This document shows, piece after piece, positions 7,892-17,471 of a stretch of 64,000 bases of DNA. Source of the stretch: Streptomyces sp. C10-9-1 (lineage in GTDB: Bacteria; Actinomycetota; Actinomycetes; Streptomycetales; Streptomycetaceae). Position 1 is the first letter of the stretch. Every line of letters begins with the position of its first letter. The DNA is taken from positions 1 through 64,000 of the forward strand of contig NZ_JANHKP010000006.1 in the NCBI RefSeq assembly GCF_024497955.1, read 5' to 3'. The notes under the pieces are model-generated. The model did not search any database. It worked only from the letters and a program-made list of their open reading frames with translations, and was not told the origin of the DNA. A program made the position numbers and the translations under genes.

Positions 7892-8959
7892 ATGAGCAGG
7901 TTGAATCTCGACGACTTCTCCGATCTGATCGAGCGCCCCGACGGCGGCATCCGGCGTGCGGCCGAGGAACGGCGGGAGCGCCTGGTCGTGCCGGCCGGTG
8001 CGCTGGGGCGCCTCGACGAGCTGGCCGAGTGGCTGTCCGCGGCCCAGGCCCGGGTACCGGCGCGGGCGGTCGAGCGTCCGCGCGCGGTGCTCTTCGCCGG
8101 CGACCACGGCGTGGCCCGGCTGGGTGTCTCGGCGCGGGAGTACGGCACGGCGCACGAACTCGTGCGGGCGGTGCTGGAGGGCGAGCGGCCGGTGGCGGTG
8201 CTGGCCCGCGCCGAGGGCGTCCCGGTGCGGATCGTCGACGCGGGCCTGGACTGCGACGAGGAGCTGCTGCCCGAGGAGGTCGTGCGCCACCGGGTGCGGC
8301 GGGGCTGCGGGAGCATCGGCTCCGAGGACGCGCTGACCGTCGAGGAGGCGGAGCGCGCGGTCCGCCTCGGCATGGCGGTGGCCGACGAGGAGGCGGACTC
8401 GGGAACGGACCTGGTGGTACTGGGCGACCTGAGCGTCGGCGGCACGACGGCGGCCGCCGTCCTGGTGGCCGCGCTCTGCGGCACCGACGCCTCGGTGGTG
8501 ACGGGCCGCGGCGGCGTGCGGATCGACGACCTGGCGTGGATGCGCAAGTGCGCGGCGGTGCGGGACGCGCTGCGGCGTGCCCGGCCGGTCCTCGGCGACC
8601 AGTTGGAGCTGCTCGCGGCGGTCGGCGGCGCCGACCTCGCCGCGATGACGGGCTTCCTGCTCCAGAGCTCGGTGCGGCGGATGCCGGTGGTCCTGGACGG
8701 AGTGGTGTCGGCCGCCTGCGGCATGGTGGCGCAGCGGGCCGCCTTCCGGTCGCCCGACTGGTGGCTCGCCGGTCAGCTCAGCGGGGAGCCGGCGCAGGCG
8801 AAGGCGCTGGACCGGCTGGCGATGGTGCCGCTGCTGGACCACGGTGTGACGGTGGGCGAGGGCGCGGGGGCGATGCTGGCGCTGCCCCTGGTCCGGGCGG
8901 CCGCACGGCTGGCGGCGGAGCTGCCGGAGCGGGCCGCGGAGCCGGCCGCCGCGGAGTAG
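7892..8959 (+). CDS. cobT: Nicotinate-nucleotide--dimethylbenzimidazole phosphoribosyltransferase
   Basis: A 355-residue CobT that makes alpha-ribazole phosphate from nicotinate mononucleotide and dimethylbenzimidazole, the lower-ligand branch of cobalamin assembly. Family signatures are FAGDHGVA near residue 70, GDLSVGGTTAAA, and the catalytic-glutamate motif VGEGAGAML with Glu323. The length is normal. A TACTGT box ends seven bases before the ATG and there is no ribosome-binding site, so it may be transcribed from its own leaderless promoter as well as from cobU. CobU and CobT products meet in the CobS reaction encoded 2 kb downstream. Confidence 0.95.
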   Translation: MSRLNLDDFSDLIERPDGGIRRAAEERRERLVVPAGALGRLDELAEWLSAAQARVPARAVERPRAVLFAGDHGVARLGVSAREYGTAHELVRAVLEGERPVAVLARAEGVPVRIVDAGLDCDEELLPEEVVRHRVRRGCGSIGSEDALTVEEAERAVRLGMAVADEEADSGTDLVVLGDLSVGGTTAAAVLVAALCGTDASVVTGRGGVRIDDLAWMRKCAAVRDALRRARPVLGDQLELLAAVGGADLAAMTGFLLQSSVRRMPVVLDGVVSAACGMVAQRAAFRSPDWWLAGQLSGEPAQAKALDRLAMVPLLDHGVTVGEGAGAMLALPLVRAAARLAAELPERAAEPAAAE

Positions 8960-9400
8960 GGGCCCGGGGAAGGCCGCCCCGGGAGCCGGTTCCGGGGCCT
9001 CGGTCAGGACCTGGCCGTCACCCGTGCTGGCACGCTGCCGTCCGTCCCCGCGGCGGGGCGCTCCGCCGCGGGACACGCCCACCGCGGGCCGCCGTCGGTC
9101 CGTCGCACCGCGTCCTTCCCCCGACCTGCCGGGTGCGGTGGGGGCCTCGTGCGGCGGGCCCCTGCGGCGGGGAAGGCCCGCACCCGGGACCGCCGGGAAG
9201 GCCCGGAGCCGGGGAGACGGGGATCACTCCGGTCGCGCTGAACTCCGCGCTGTCCGGACCGGTCTTCGGACAGGGCCGCGAACCGGCGCGGGACGGGTGC
9301 CGGGGGCCGCGGGCTGCCCGGCTCCTTCTCCCACCGGTGCCGGACCGGGCCCCCGTACCGGGCGCACGCCCCGTACCGACCGATCCGGGAGCCGCGATCC
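8960..9400. other. 441-base intergenic region after cobT
   Basis: Contains a hairpin at 8963-8983 (CCCGGGG arms, 7-base loop) that may terminate cobT. The remainder is very GC-rich, with many short inverted repeats but no open frame I trust. I looked for a cobalamin riboswitch because of the flanking cob genes and found only partial motif matches, not a convincing core. Confidence 0.5.
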
Positions 9401-10309
9401 ATGCTGTTCGAGACGTCAGCCGCCGTGCCGGGCGCCGGGCCTCCCCGGGCGGCCGCGCCGGGGCCGCCGGCCGGGGCGCCGGCGGTGAGGCCGGCGGCGG
9501 GGCCGCGCAGGAGGGCCGCCGCCTTCGCCCGCCGGGAAGGGGGGCCGCTGTACGCGGCCGTGCGCCGGGGCCTCGCCGCCCGGCGCCTGCGCGCGGTCCC
9601 CGTGACGCTGGCGGCGGTGGGGCTGACCGGCGCCTGCTATCTGCTCCAGCACACGCCGGCGGGCCTCGGCCTGGTCCGGGACGCGGGCTTCGTCAGGGCG
9701 GAGGACCCCCTCTGGCTCGCGCTGCTGCGCACCCCGCTGTCCCTGTTCGTGCCCGCGCTCGACCTGCCCGTGTGGGGGGCCCTGGCGCAGCTCCTGGTGG
9801 TCTTCGGGATCGCCGAGATCGCCGTCGGGCGCCGGGCCCTGCTCGCCGTGGCCTGCCTCTCCACCCTCGCGGGGTCGGCGTACGCCCGCATCGGTGTGGC
9901 GCTCGGCCCGGACGCCCTGCTCGGGCTGCCCGCCTCGGACGCGCGGATCGCGGACACGGGGCCCTCGGCCGCGGTGGTGGGGGTCGCCGTGTGGGTCTGC
10001 CACCGCTACCGGGCCCGGCTGACCGGGGCCGCGGTGGTCGCCGCCATGGTGGTCGAGGCGGCGGTGAAGCCGAACCTCGCGGGCAAGGAGCATCTGGCGG
10101 CGATCGCGGCGGCGCTGGTGCTGTGCGCGGGGGACGCACTGCGGCAGCGGCGGCGTCAGCGTTCCCCGTCGGGCGCCCCGGGCTCCTCGGAGCGGTCCGG
10201 CGCCCCGCCGATCAGGTCCTGGAGGGCACGGCGCGGCTTGGCCCACCTGCGGTCGTGGTGGACGGCCCGCAGCGTGGCCCGCGCCCTGGCCCGCGGCCGG
10301 TTGCGGTAG
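9401..10309 (+). CDS. Multi-pass membrane protein, rhomboid-like
   Basis: A 302-residue protein with an Ala/Pro/Arg-rich cytoplasmic N-terminus of about 60 residues and then about six hydrophobic segments (for example VTLAAVGLTGACYLL, LLVVFGIAEIAV, AVVGVAVWVCHRY, AIAAALVLCAGDAL). The spacing of the helices and the sequence between them recall rhomboid-like membrane proteins, but a clear Gly-x-Ser/His dyad is not visible, so an active protease is not claimed. The ATG has a GGGAG ribosome-binding site. The last 50 codons overlap the convergent membrane-protein gene by 154 bases. The C-terminal Arg-rich tail may be an artefact of that overlap and the true protein may be shorter. Confidence 0.65.
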   Translation: MLFETSAAVPGAGPPRAAAPGPPAGAPAVRPAAGPRRRAAAFARREGGPLYAAVRRGLAARRLRAVPVTLAAVGLTGACYLLQHTPAGLGLVRDAGFVRAEDPLWLALLRTPLSLFVPALDLPVWGALAQLLVVFGIAEIAVGRRALLAVACLSTLAGSAYARIGVALGPDALLGLPASDARIADTGPSAAVVGVAVWVCHRYRARLTGAAVVAAMVVEAAVKPNLAGKEHLAAIAAALVLCAGDALRQRRRQRSPSGAPGSSERSGAPPIRSWRARRGLAHLRSWWTARSVARALARGRLR

Positions 10310-10926
10310 AAGCGGCGGGCCCAGGGCGAGTCGGGACGGGCGAGCCGCACCGCTCCGACGAGGGCGACCAGGGGCACCAGGGTGCCGATGAGCCCGAGGC
10401 GGAGCTTGCCCTTGGCGAACGAGACGATGACGAAGACGAAGTTGCCGATGAGCGTGGCGATCAGCGAGGCGCGGCCCTGCTGCTCCTCGTCGGTCAGCCC
10501 GTTGACGCCCAGCGGGGAGGCACCGCTGAGGGTGAGCAGGGCGAGGGCCGTGGCGAGCACGACGACCTCGACGCTCTGGCGGCCCTGCTCGCTCCAGTAC
10601 ACGTCGTCGAGGTGGAGGATCAGGGCGAACTCGTCCAGGACGAGGCCCGCGCCGATCCCGAAGATCACCGCGCAGACCGCCAGGCCCACCCCCTGGCGCG
10701 CGCTCCCGACGGCACCGAAGCCGCCGATGACGGTCAGCACGACGCCGGGGACCACGTGGTGGATGTGCATCCCGCCGGGCGTGACGTTGCGGAAGGGCCC
10801 CTTGCCGGCCCGGATCATCCGGACCACGACCCGGGTGACGGCGAAGGTCAGGACGAAGGACGCCAGCGCCAGGAACATGGGGAGCTTCCCCGGCTCGACG
10901 ATGTTGCGATAGAACCAGTGACCCAT
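10156..10926 (-). CDS. Conserved integral membrane protein with HIHH motif
   Basis: A 256-residue protein with about six membrane helices and a cytoplasmic, Arg-rich C-terminal tail. The motif GGMHIHHVVPG sits at the start of the second helix and an acidic stretch (LDEFALILHLDDVYW) follows the third. Paired His and Asp residues near the membrane suggest metal binding or lipid chemistry, but I do not recognise a characterised family. The chosen ATG has GGGAG upstream. It sits between cobT and cobS on the opposite strand, so it is not in their transcript. cobS starts only 67 bases away in the divergent direction. Confidence 0.8.
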   Translation of the reverse strand: MGHWFYRNIVEPGKLPMFLALASFVLTFAVTRVVVRMIRAGKGPFRNVTPGGMHIHHVVPGVVLTVIGGFGAVGSARQGVGLAVCAVIFGIGAGLVLDEFALILHLDDVYWSEQGRQSVEVVVLATALALLTLSGASPLGVNGLTDEEQQGRASLIATLIGNFVFVIVSFAKGKLRLGLIGTLVPLVALVGAVRLARPDSPWARRFYRNRPRARARATLRAVHHDRRWAKPRRALQDLIGGAPDRSEEPGAPDGER

Positions 10927-10993
10927 ACCCTCTGCTCCCGTTTCGCGCGTTATGCGCAACTTACCGTCCGGAGCGGCGGGCTACCCTCGCGCC

Positions 10994-11770
10994 GTGACTG
11001 CACTGCACGGCATCCGCTTCGCCTTCGGCACCCTGACCGTCGTCCCCGTGCGCGTGACGCGCTGGGACCGCGCCGCCGCGCGCGCCGGGATGCTCAGCGC
11101 CCCCCTCGCCGGCCTCGTGGTGGGCGCGGCGGCCGCCGCGGCGGGCTCCGCGCTCGCCCTGTTGGGCGCCGGCGCGCCCCTGGCCGCCGTCGCCGCGGTG
11201 GCCGTCCCGGCCGCGCTCACCCGCGGACTCCATCTGGACGGCCTGGCCGACACGGCGGACGGGCTGGGCAGCGGCAGGCCCGCCGAGGACGCCCTGCGCA
11301 TCATGCGGCAGTCGGACATCGGGCCGTTCGGGGTGGTCACCCTGGTGCTGGCGCTGCTCGCCCAGACCGCCGCGCTCGCGGAGCTGTTCGCCCGGGGCTG
11401 GGCGCACGGCGCGGCGGCCGCGGTCCTCGCGGCCGTGGCGGCCCGGCTCACGCTCACCCTCGCCTCCCGGGCGGGGGTGCCCGCGGCCCGCCCGGAGGGT
11501 CTGGGCGCGGCGGTCGCCTCGGTCGTCCCCGTGGCGGGGGCCCTCGCGGCCGCGGCGCTGGTGACGGGGGCCGCCGCCGGGGCCGGGGGGCTGCTCGGCG
11601 GTCCGGCCGCCGCCGCCCGGGCGGCGGCGGCCGTGCTGGTGGCGCTCGCCGCCGGGCAGCTGCTGCTGCACCGCTGCGTACGGCGCCTGGGCGGAGTGAC
11701 CGGCGACGTCTTCGGCGCCCTCGCGGAGACGGGGGCCACCGCCGCGCTGGTGGTGCTCGCGCTGGGATGA
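10994..11770 (+). CDS. cobS: Adenosylcobinamide-GDP ribazoletransferase
   Basis: A 258-residue integral membrane enzyme that joins adenosylcobinamide-GDP to alpha-ribazole (phosphate), the last step of cobalamin assembly. The conserved Mg-binding signature HLDGLADTADGLG is near residue 80, followed by IMRQSDIGPFG. The rest is hydrophobic and unusually rich in Ala and Gly. The GTG start has no ribosome-binding site but a TACCCT box ends six bases before it, indicating a leaderless transcript. It completes the cobU-cobT-cobS set. Confidence 0.95.
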   Translation: MTALHGIRFAFGTLTVVPVRVTRWDRAAARAGMLSAPLAGLVVGAAAAAAGSALALLGAGAPLAAVAAVAVPAALTRGLHLDGLADTADGLGSGRPAEDALRIMRQSDIGPFGVVTLVLALLAQTAALAELFARGWAHGAAAAVLAAVAARLTLTLASRAGVPAARPEGLGAAVASVVPVAGALAAAALVTGAAAGAGGLLGGPAAAARAAAAVLVALAAGQLLLHRCVRRLGGVTGDVFGALAETGATAALVVLALG

Positions 11771-11805
11771 CCCCCGTGCCGGGGCGGCCTGTTGCCGCCG
11801 GTTGC

Positions 11806-13851
11806 TCAGGAGGACGGGAGCCGCAGGGTGATCGACGACTGGAGCAGGGCCGGCTCGGTCCACGCGGAGCGGGTGCCCGCGTAGGCCTCGCCGAAGCGCA
11901 CGCTGCCCAGGAGCAGCTGCCTGCGGGTGCCCTCGGGTGCGGTGACGGGGACGGCGACGCCGCGCGGGGCCTTGACCGTCACCGTGTCCCCGATCCGGTA
12001 GGCCGTGACCCTGCCGTCGGCGAGCGCCTCCTCCCACGCGGCGCGGCGGGCGAACTCGGCGCCCACCTCCCGCTGACGCGGGTTGACCAGCGGGGTGTTG
12101 TCGGCGAAGAGGTCCCGGTGGCCGGCGAGGACGCGGTCCAGCACCGGGTAGAGCAGGCGCTCCTCGGCCAGGTTGGACTGGTGGACGTAGTGCGGGCGGG
12201 GGTCGTTGGAGACGACGTGGGAGAGCGCGGTGTGCGCCTCCTGGGGCACGATGTGCCCGGTGAAACCGGTGGCGGTGTCCAGGGGTTCGTCCAGGCAGGT
12301 GGAGGCCGCGTGGGTCTCGCAGATCCCGCTGCCTCCGTCGGCGGCGGAGGTGTAGATCCAGTTGTACTCGTCGGCCATCTCCGCGGCCGTTCCGACGTTG
12401 TAGTAGACGTTCACCGGGTGGCGCGGCACGGTCAGCGCCGAGCCGACCGGCCGCTGGGCGGGCTCGCGCGAGTTGTCGGAGGCGATCCACCGCACGCCGT
12501 TGTCGGCGAGGGCCGGCGCCAGGTGGGGGTTGTCCACGGGCTGCTGGGGCAGGGTCCTCAGCCCGGAGTGCTCACCGGTGACCAGTTCGGTACGGTCCAC
12601 GGGCAGGCCGTGCCGCACCGCCCAGTCGTGGTTGTCGCGGATCTGGCCGGAGATCTCCTCCCGGCTCACCCAGCGGACCGCGCCCGAGGCGTCCCGCTCG
12701 CACTGCCAGGGGACCACCGAGACGTCCTGCACGCAGCCGAGGAAGGGGTGGGTGTAGGTGTGGTTGATCCAGCGGTACTCGTGGCGGTCGGCCAGCAGCC
12801 GGTCGGTGAGCGGGTCGCTGCCCCCGTGCTCGGCCTTCCAGTCCTCGCCGGCGCCCGCGTTGTGCACCATGTCGAGGGTGAAGCCGGAGGCGCGCTGCCA
12901 GTCGGCGGCGTACGCGGCGTCGGCCGCCGTCATGCGGATGTCGGGGACCTCCTGCCCGCCGCCGCCCGCGCAGTCGATGTCGCCGGGGGTGCAGTTGCGC
13001 TCGGTGTCCCAGCGGGCGTCCGCGGCGAAGACGTCGTCCACGTGCACGGAGAGGTAGTTGCGGCTCTGCCCGAGGTGGACGCCGCGGGTGAGCCAGTCGA
13101 CGATGCCGCGGGCGAGGACCCGGAACTGCCGCTGGTGGCGGTTGTAGGCGAAGGTGACGACGAGTTCGCTGCGCCCGTCGTGGGTGTACTCGCCCATCAG
13201 GCTGGCCCGGCCCCCTTCCGGCAGGGGCATCTCCAGGAAGCTCGTGTAGCCCTCGCGGCCGCGGGCCGCGTAGCCGTAGCTCTCGCTCACGCCGGGGGCG
13301 ACGTCCTCGAAGACGACCGTGCCGTCGAGGTAGCCGAAGGCCCCGCCGCGGCCCTGGGTGGTGACCTCGCTCGCGACGCCGTCGAGAACGCCGGCGTGGC
13401 CCCCGGAGTCGATGTAGTCCAGGCCGACGCCCGGGTGCGCCCAGGTGTAGGCGTCCACCTGGCGGATGCCGAAGGTCCGCTCGTAGGCGAAGAGGGCCGC
13501 GTTCTCCGCGGCACCGGTCTCGGAGTAGGCCCCGAAGGGGTCCTCGTCGGGGACGACGACGCCCTGGAAGCGTGCGCGCGGCCGCCCGTCGACGGTGTCG
13601 CTCAGGAACGCGGCGTCGACCCGGGGGCGGTCCGGGTCGTTCAGGTCGACGGTGCGGTAGGCGACTCCGGTGGCCTCCAGCTCCGACACGATCGCGTCGA
13701 CCGTGCCGAGGCCGTCGTCCACGACCAGGACGGTCAGGTCGATCCGCGGCGTGGGCGCGGCCCCGGCCGCCGCAGGCAGTCCGGTCGCCAGCACGGCCGC
13801 GACCGCGGCGGTGGCGGCCAGCCGGCCCGTGCGTGATGTCCGCAGGGTCAT
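11806..13851 (-). CDS. Secreted protein with polysaccharide-deacetylase-like motifs
   Basis: A 681-residue exported protein. The signal peptide ends around AAAGAA. The middle region carries a deacetylase-like metal and catalytic set: VHVDDVF (Asp272-Asp273) and HTYTHP (His364, His368). This layout resembles the CE18 exopolysaccharide deacetylases described for fungal Agd3, and more loosely the NodB families. The N-terminal 240 residues look like a separate beta-rich or flavodoxin-like domain (LTVLVVDDGLGTV), and the C-terminus is beta-rich. A likely role is removal of acetyl groups from a cell-surface or extracellular glycan; the substrate is unknown. The start is set by a strong AAGGGGGG ribosome-binding site. 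It is convergent with cobS. Confidence 0.75.
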   Translation of the reverse strand: MTLRTSRTGRLAATAAVAAVLATGLPAAAGAAPTPRIDLTVLVVDDGLGTVDAIVSELEATGVAYRTVDLNDPDRPRVDAAFLSDTVDGRPRARFQGVVVPDEDPFGAYSETGAAENAALFAYERTFGIRQVDAYTWAHPGVGLDYIDSGGHAGVLDGVASEVTTQGRGGAFGYLDGTVVFEDVAPGVSESYGYAARGREGYTSFLEMPLPEGGRASLMGEYTHDGRSELVVTFAYNRHQRQFRVLARGIVDWLTRGVHLGQSRNYLSVHVDDVFAADARWDTERNCTPGDIDCAGGGGQEVPDIRMTAADAAYAADWQRASGFTLDMVHNAGAGEDWKAEHGGSDPLTDRLLADRHEYRWINHTYTHPFLGCVQDVSVVPWQCERDASGAVRWVSREEISGQIRDNHDWAVRHGLPVDRTELVTGEHSGLRTLPQQPVDNPHLAPALADNGVRWIASDNSREPAQRPVGSALTVPRHPVNVYYNVGTAAEMADEYNWIYTSAADGGSGICETHAASTCLDEPLDTATGFTGHIVPQEAHTALSHVVSNDPRPHYVHQSNLAEERLLYPVLDRVLAGHRDLFADNTPLVNPRQREVGAEFARRAAWEEALADGRVTAYRIGDTVTVKAPRGVAVPVTAPEGTRRQLLLGSVRFGEAYAGTRSAWTEPALLQSSITLRLPSS

Positions 13852-14200
13852 GTTCCCCCCTTGTGCGTCCTCCCCAGGACGCTGTCGAACGCCCTCCACC
13901 CGCCCTGAGCAGGGCGGAGGACATGTGAAGACGGAGCGAAGGAGCGGTGAGGCCCCTGCCCGAACGCGCCGATTCTGGCTCAGATCAAGCCTTCTTCGTC
14001 TGAAAACGGCGAGAGACACCACGGACGAGTGAACGCCCGCCGCCGTGAGCGCAGGGCGCGACCCCGCGTAGGCTCTCCTGCGGCATGGCGGCGGGATCCG
14101 TCACCGTGCCACCTACCAGGGGTCTGTCTTCCGGCCCCGGGCCGCCTGCTGACGCAAGGCCCCGGAAGCCCGGAACTGAAGGAAGCGAGATTTCACCACC
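13852..14200. other. 349-base divergent intergenic region
   Basis: Lies between the divergent deacetylase-like gene and pepA, so it should hold both promoters. An 18-base palindrome (CCGCCCTG AG CAGGGCGG, 13900-13917) sits about 50 bases upstream of the deacetylase-like start and could be an operator. A TAGGCT -10-like element is near 14064-14069 in the pepA direction. There is no gene here. Confidence 0.4.
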
Positions 14201-15712
14201 GTGACTGCTCTCACTCTCAGCACCGCAGGCGCAGCGACGCTGCGCGCCGACGCCGTCGTCGTCGGGGTCGCCAAGGGCGCGAAGGGGCCGGTCCTCGCAC
14301 CGGGCGCCGAGGCGGTGGACCAGGCGTTCGACGGCAAGCTCGCCACGGTCCTGGAGACGCTCGGTGCGAGCGGGGGCGAGGGCGAGGTGACCAAGCTCCC
14401 GGCCCCGGACGGCCTGCGGGCGCCGGTCGTCCTGGCCGTCGGCCTCGGCCCGGAGCCCGAGGAGGGCGACGCCTACGGCACCGAGGCACTGCGCAGGGCG
14501 GCGGGTACGGCCGCCCGGGCGCTGAGCGGGTCCAGGAAGGCCGCCTTCGCACTGCCGATAGAGGAGGCCGAGGACGCCGCGGCCGTCGCCGAGGGCGCGC
14601 TGCTGGGCGCCTACGCCTTCACCGCCTACCAGGAGAACGGCAAGGGCGCGAAGAAGCCGCTGGCCGAGGTCGCCCTGCTGGGCGCCAAGCCGCGCGACAA
14701 GGCCTTCAAGGCCGCGGCCGAGCGGGCGCTCGCGCTCACCGAGGAGATCAACCGCGCCCGGGACCTGATCAACACCCCGCCGAACGACCTCACCCCCGAG
14801 GCCTTCGCGGCGATCGCCACCGCGGCCGGCAAGGAGCACGGCCTCAAGGTCCAGGTGCTCGACGAGAAGGCCCTGCTCAAGGGCGGCTTCGGCGGCATCC
14901 TGGGCGTGGGCCAGGGCTCGCAGAACCCGCCGCGCCTGGTCAAGCTCTCCTACACCCACGCCAAGGGCGCCAAGCACCTCGCGCTGGTCGGCAAGGGCAT
15001 CACCTACGACTCGGGCGGCATCTCCCTGAAGCCGGCCGGCCACAACGAGACGATGAAGTGCGACATGAGCGGTGCCGCCGCGGTCTTCGCCGCGGTCGTC
15101 GCCGCCGCCCGCCTGGGCCTCGCGGTCAACGTCACCGGCTGGCTGGCGCTGGCGGAGAACATGCCGTCCGGCTCCGCCACCCGCCCCGGCGACGTGCTGC
15201 GCATGTACAGCGGCAAGACCGTGGAGGTCCTCAACACGGACGCCGAGGGCCGCCTGGTCCTCGCCGACGCGCTGACCAAGGCCTCGGAGGAGAAGCCGGA
15301 CGCGATCGTGGACGTGGCCACCCTGACCGGTGCCATGGTGCTCGCCCTGGGCAACCGCACCTTCGGGATCATGGCCAACGACGACGACTACCGCGCCGCG
15401 CTCCACGAGACGGCCGAGGAGGCCGGCGAGGCGTCCTGGCCGATGCCGCTCCCCGCGGACCTGCGCAAGGGCATGGACTCCCCCACGGCCGACATCGCCA
15501 ACATGGGAGAGCGGATGGGCGGCGGCCTGGTCGCCGGCCTCTTCCTGAAGGAGTTCGTGGGCGAGGGCATCACCTGGGCGCACCTGGACATCGCGGGCCC
15601 GGCCTACCACGAGGGCGCCCCCTACGGGTACACGCCCAAGGGCGGCACCGGTTCCTCGGTCCGGACGCTGGTGCGGCTGGCGGAGCGCACCGCGGCCGGT
15701 GACCTGGGCTGA
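14201..15712 (+). CDS. pepA: Leucyl aminopeptidase (M17)
   Basis: A 503-residue cytosolic aminopeptidase of family M17 that trims N-terminal residues from peptides. It uses two divalent metals. The metal and active-site motifs are KGITYDSGGISLKP, the aspartate segment MKCDMSGAAA and the family signature NTDAEGRL (345-352). The N-terminal 170 residues form the less conserved macro-like domain. The start is GTG; the nearest purine-rich element (GAAGGAAG) is rather far upstream. Its position before lpd and the E2 gene matches the order in M. tuberculosis (pepB before dlaT, from memory). A strong terminator follows. Confidence 0.96.
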   Translation: MTALTLSTAGAATLRADAVVVGVAKGAKGPVLAPGAEAVDQAFDGKLATVLETLGASGGEGEVTKLPAPDGLRAPVVLAVGLGPEPEEGDAYGTEALRRAAGTAARALSGSRKAAFALPIEEAEDAAAVAEGALLGAYAFTAYQENGKGAKKPLAEVALLGAKPRDKAFKAAAERALALTEEINRARDLINTPPNDLTPEAFAAIATAAGKEHGLKVQVLDEKALLKGGFGGILGVGQGSQNPPRLVKLSYTHAKGAKHLALVGKGITYDSGGISLKPAGHNETMKCDMSGAAAVFAAVVAAARLGLAVNVTGWLALAENMPSGSATRPGDVLRMYSGKTVEVLNTDAEGRLVLADALTKASEEKPDAIVDVATLTGAMVLALGNRTFGIMANDDDYRAALHETAEEAGEASWPMPLPADLRKGMDSPTADIANMGERMGGGLVAGLFLKEFVGEGITWAHLDIAGPAYHEGAPYGYTPKGGTGSSVRTLVRLAERTAAGDLG

Positions 15713-15737
15713 CGCTCCCGGCCCCGCAGGCACCGCA

Positions 15738-15787
15738 CCCCGGCGGGCGCCGTTCCCCCCTCGCGGGAAGAACGGCGCCCGCCGGGG
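15738..15787 (+). terminator. Strong terminator after pepA
   Basis: Perfect 18-base stem (arms beginning CCCCGGCGGGCGCCG) with a 14-base loop. It isolates pepA from lpdA. The rest of the 315-base gap (to 16027) must hold the lpdA promoter, but I cannot assign its boxes with confidence. Confidence 0.75.
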
Positions 15788-16027
15788 TGTTCCCCTCTGC
15801 GGGAGTCCGGGGTACGCGCGGGTAACCGGAGACGAGCGCAAGCTCACCGTCCCAAGCGGCGGCCCCGCGTCCCACCGTCGGCCGACAAGTGCGAAGATGG
15901 GTTCCCGGCAGGACAGGGCCCCCACCACAGGGCCGAAGACAAGCGGCCGCACACCAGCCGACCGGCCGGTCGTCCCCCGCAAGGGAAGGGGACCCGGCGA
16001 ACGGCGCACATGCATGGAGGACGTGAC

Positions 16028-17416
16028 GTGGCGAACGACGCCAGCACCGTTTTCGACCTAGTGATCCTCGGCGGCGGTAGCGGCGGTTACGCTGCGGCCC
16101 TCCGCGGAGCTCAGCTGGGCCTGGACGTCGCACTGATCGAGAAGAACAAGCTGGGCGGCACCTGCCTGCACAACGGCTGCATCCCCACCAAGGCCCTGCT
16201 GCACGCCGGTGAGATCGCCGACCAGGCCCGCGAGGCCGCGCAGTTCGGTGTGAAGACCTCCTTCGAGGGCATCGACATCGCGGGCGTCCACAAGTACAAG
16301 GACGACGTGATCTCGGGCCTGTACAAGGGCCTGCAGGGCCTGGTCGCCTCCCGCAAGGTGACCTACATCGAGGGTGAGGGCCGGCTGTCCTCGCCGACCT
16401 CCGTCGACGTGAACGGCCAGCGCGTCCAGGGCCGCCACGTCCTGCTGGCGACCGGCTCCGTGCCGAAGTCGCTGCCGGGGCTGGAGATCGACGGCAACCG
16501 CGTCATCTCCTCCGACCACGCCCTGACCCTGGACCGCGTCCCGCAGTCCGCGATCATCCTCGGCGGCGGCGTGATCGGCGTCGAGTTCGCCTCGGCGTGG
16601 AAGTCCTTCGGCACCGAGGTCACGGTCATCGAGGGCCTGAAGCACCTGGTCCCGGTCGAGGACGAGAACAGCTCGAAGCTCCTGGAGCGCGCGTTCCGCA
16701 AGCGGGGCATCAAGTTCAACCTCGGCACCTTCTTCGAGAAGGCCGAGTACACCGAGAACGGCGTGCGGGTCACCCTGGCCGACGGCAAGACCTTCGAGGC
16801 CGAGGTGCTGCTGGTCGCCATCGGCCGCGGTCCGGTCTCGCAGGGCCTGGGCTACGAGGAGCAGGGCGTCGCCATGGACCGCGGCTACGTCCTGGTCGAC
16901 GAGTACATGCGCACCAACGTCCCCACGATCTCCGCGGTGGGCGACCTGGTCCCCACGCTCCAGCTCGCCCACGTCGGCTTCGCCGAGGGCATCCTGGTGG
17001 CGGAGCGCCTGGCCGGCCTCAAGCCCGTGCCGATCGACTACGACGGCGTGCCCCGGGTGACGTACTGCCACCCGGAGGTCGCCTCCGTCGGCATCACCGA
17101 GGCCAAGGCCAAGGAGGTCTACGGTGCGGACAAGGTCGTCGCCCTGAAGTACAACCTCGCGGGCAACGGCAAGAGCAAGATCCTCAAGACCGCCGGCGAG
17201 ATCAAGCTGGTGCAGGTCAAGGACGGTGCCGTCGTCGGCGTCCACATGGTCGGTGACCGTATGGGCGAGCAGGTCGGCGAGGCGCAGCTGATCTACAACT
17301 GGGAGGCCCTGCCCGCCGAGGTCGCGCAGCTCGTCCACGCGCACCCGACGCAGAACGAGGCCCTCGGCGAGGCCCACCTGGCCCTCGCCGGCAAGCCGCT
17401 GCACTCCCACGACTAG
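16028..17416 (+). CDS. lpdA: Dihydrolipoyl dehydrogenase (E3)
   Basis: A 462-residue FAD enzyme that reoxidises dihydrolipoamide on the E2 subunits of 2-oxo-acid dehydrogenases and passes electrons to NAD. The FAD-binding motif is [14 protein letters not shown]. The redox-active disulfide is Cys46/Cys51 in [13 protein letters not shown]. The NAD-binding motif is [13 protein letters not shown], and the C-terminal interface has [13 protein letters not shown] with the catalytic His. The GTG start has GGAGG seven bases upstream. It is 55 bases from the E2 gene and likely co-transcribed with it. Confidence 0.97.
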   Translation: MANDASTVFDLVILGGGSGGYAAALRGAQLGLDVALIEKNKLGGTCLHNGCIPTKALLHAGEIADQAREAAQFGVKTSFEGIDIAGVHKYKDDVISGLYKGLQGLVASRKVTYIEGEGRLSSPTSVDVNGQRVQGRHVLLATGSVPKSLPGLEIDGNRVISSDHALTLDRVPQSAIILGGGVIGVEFASAWKSFGTEVTVIEGLKHLVPVEDENSSKLLERAFRKRGIKFNLGTFFEKAEYTENGVRVTLADGKTFEAEVLLVAIGRGPVSQGLGYEEQGVAMDRGYVLVDEYMRTNVPTISAVGDLVPTLQLAHVGFAEGILVAERLAGLKPVPIDYDGVPRVTYCHPEVASVGITEAKAKEVYGADKVVALKYNLAGNGKSKILKTAGEIKLVQVKDGAVVGVHMVGDRMGEQVGEAQLIYNWEALPAEVAQLVHAHPTQNEALGEAHLALAGKPLHSHD

Positions 17417-17471
17417 TCGGTCACGGGCGCGACAGACCACCACCGCACTTCTGTTAGGAGCAACTGGAACC

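Noticed and set aside
9001..9240. Possible cobalamin riboswitch near cobT
   Set aside because: Fragments such as GGGAAGGC and GAGCC-like and GGTGCGA-like words occur, but on opposite strands and without the full core or B12 box. A covariance-model search (RF00174) would decide; I do not call it.
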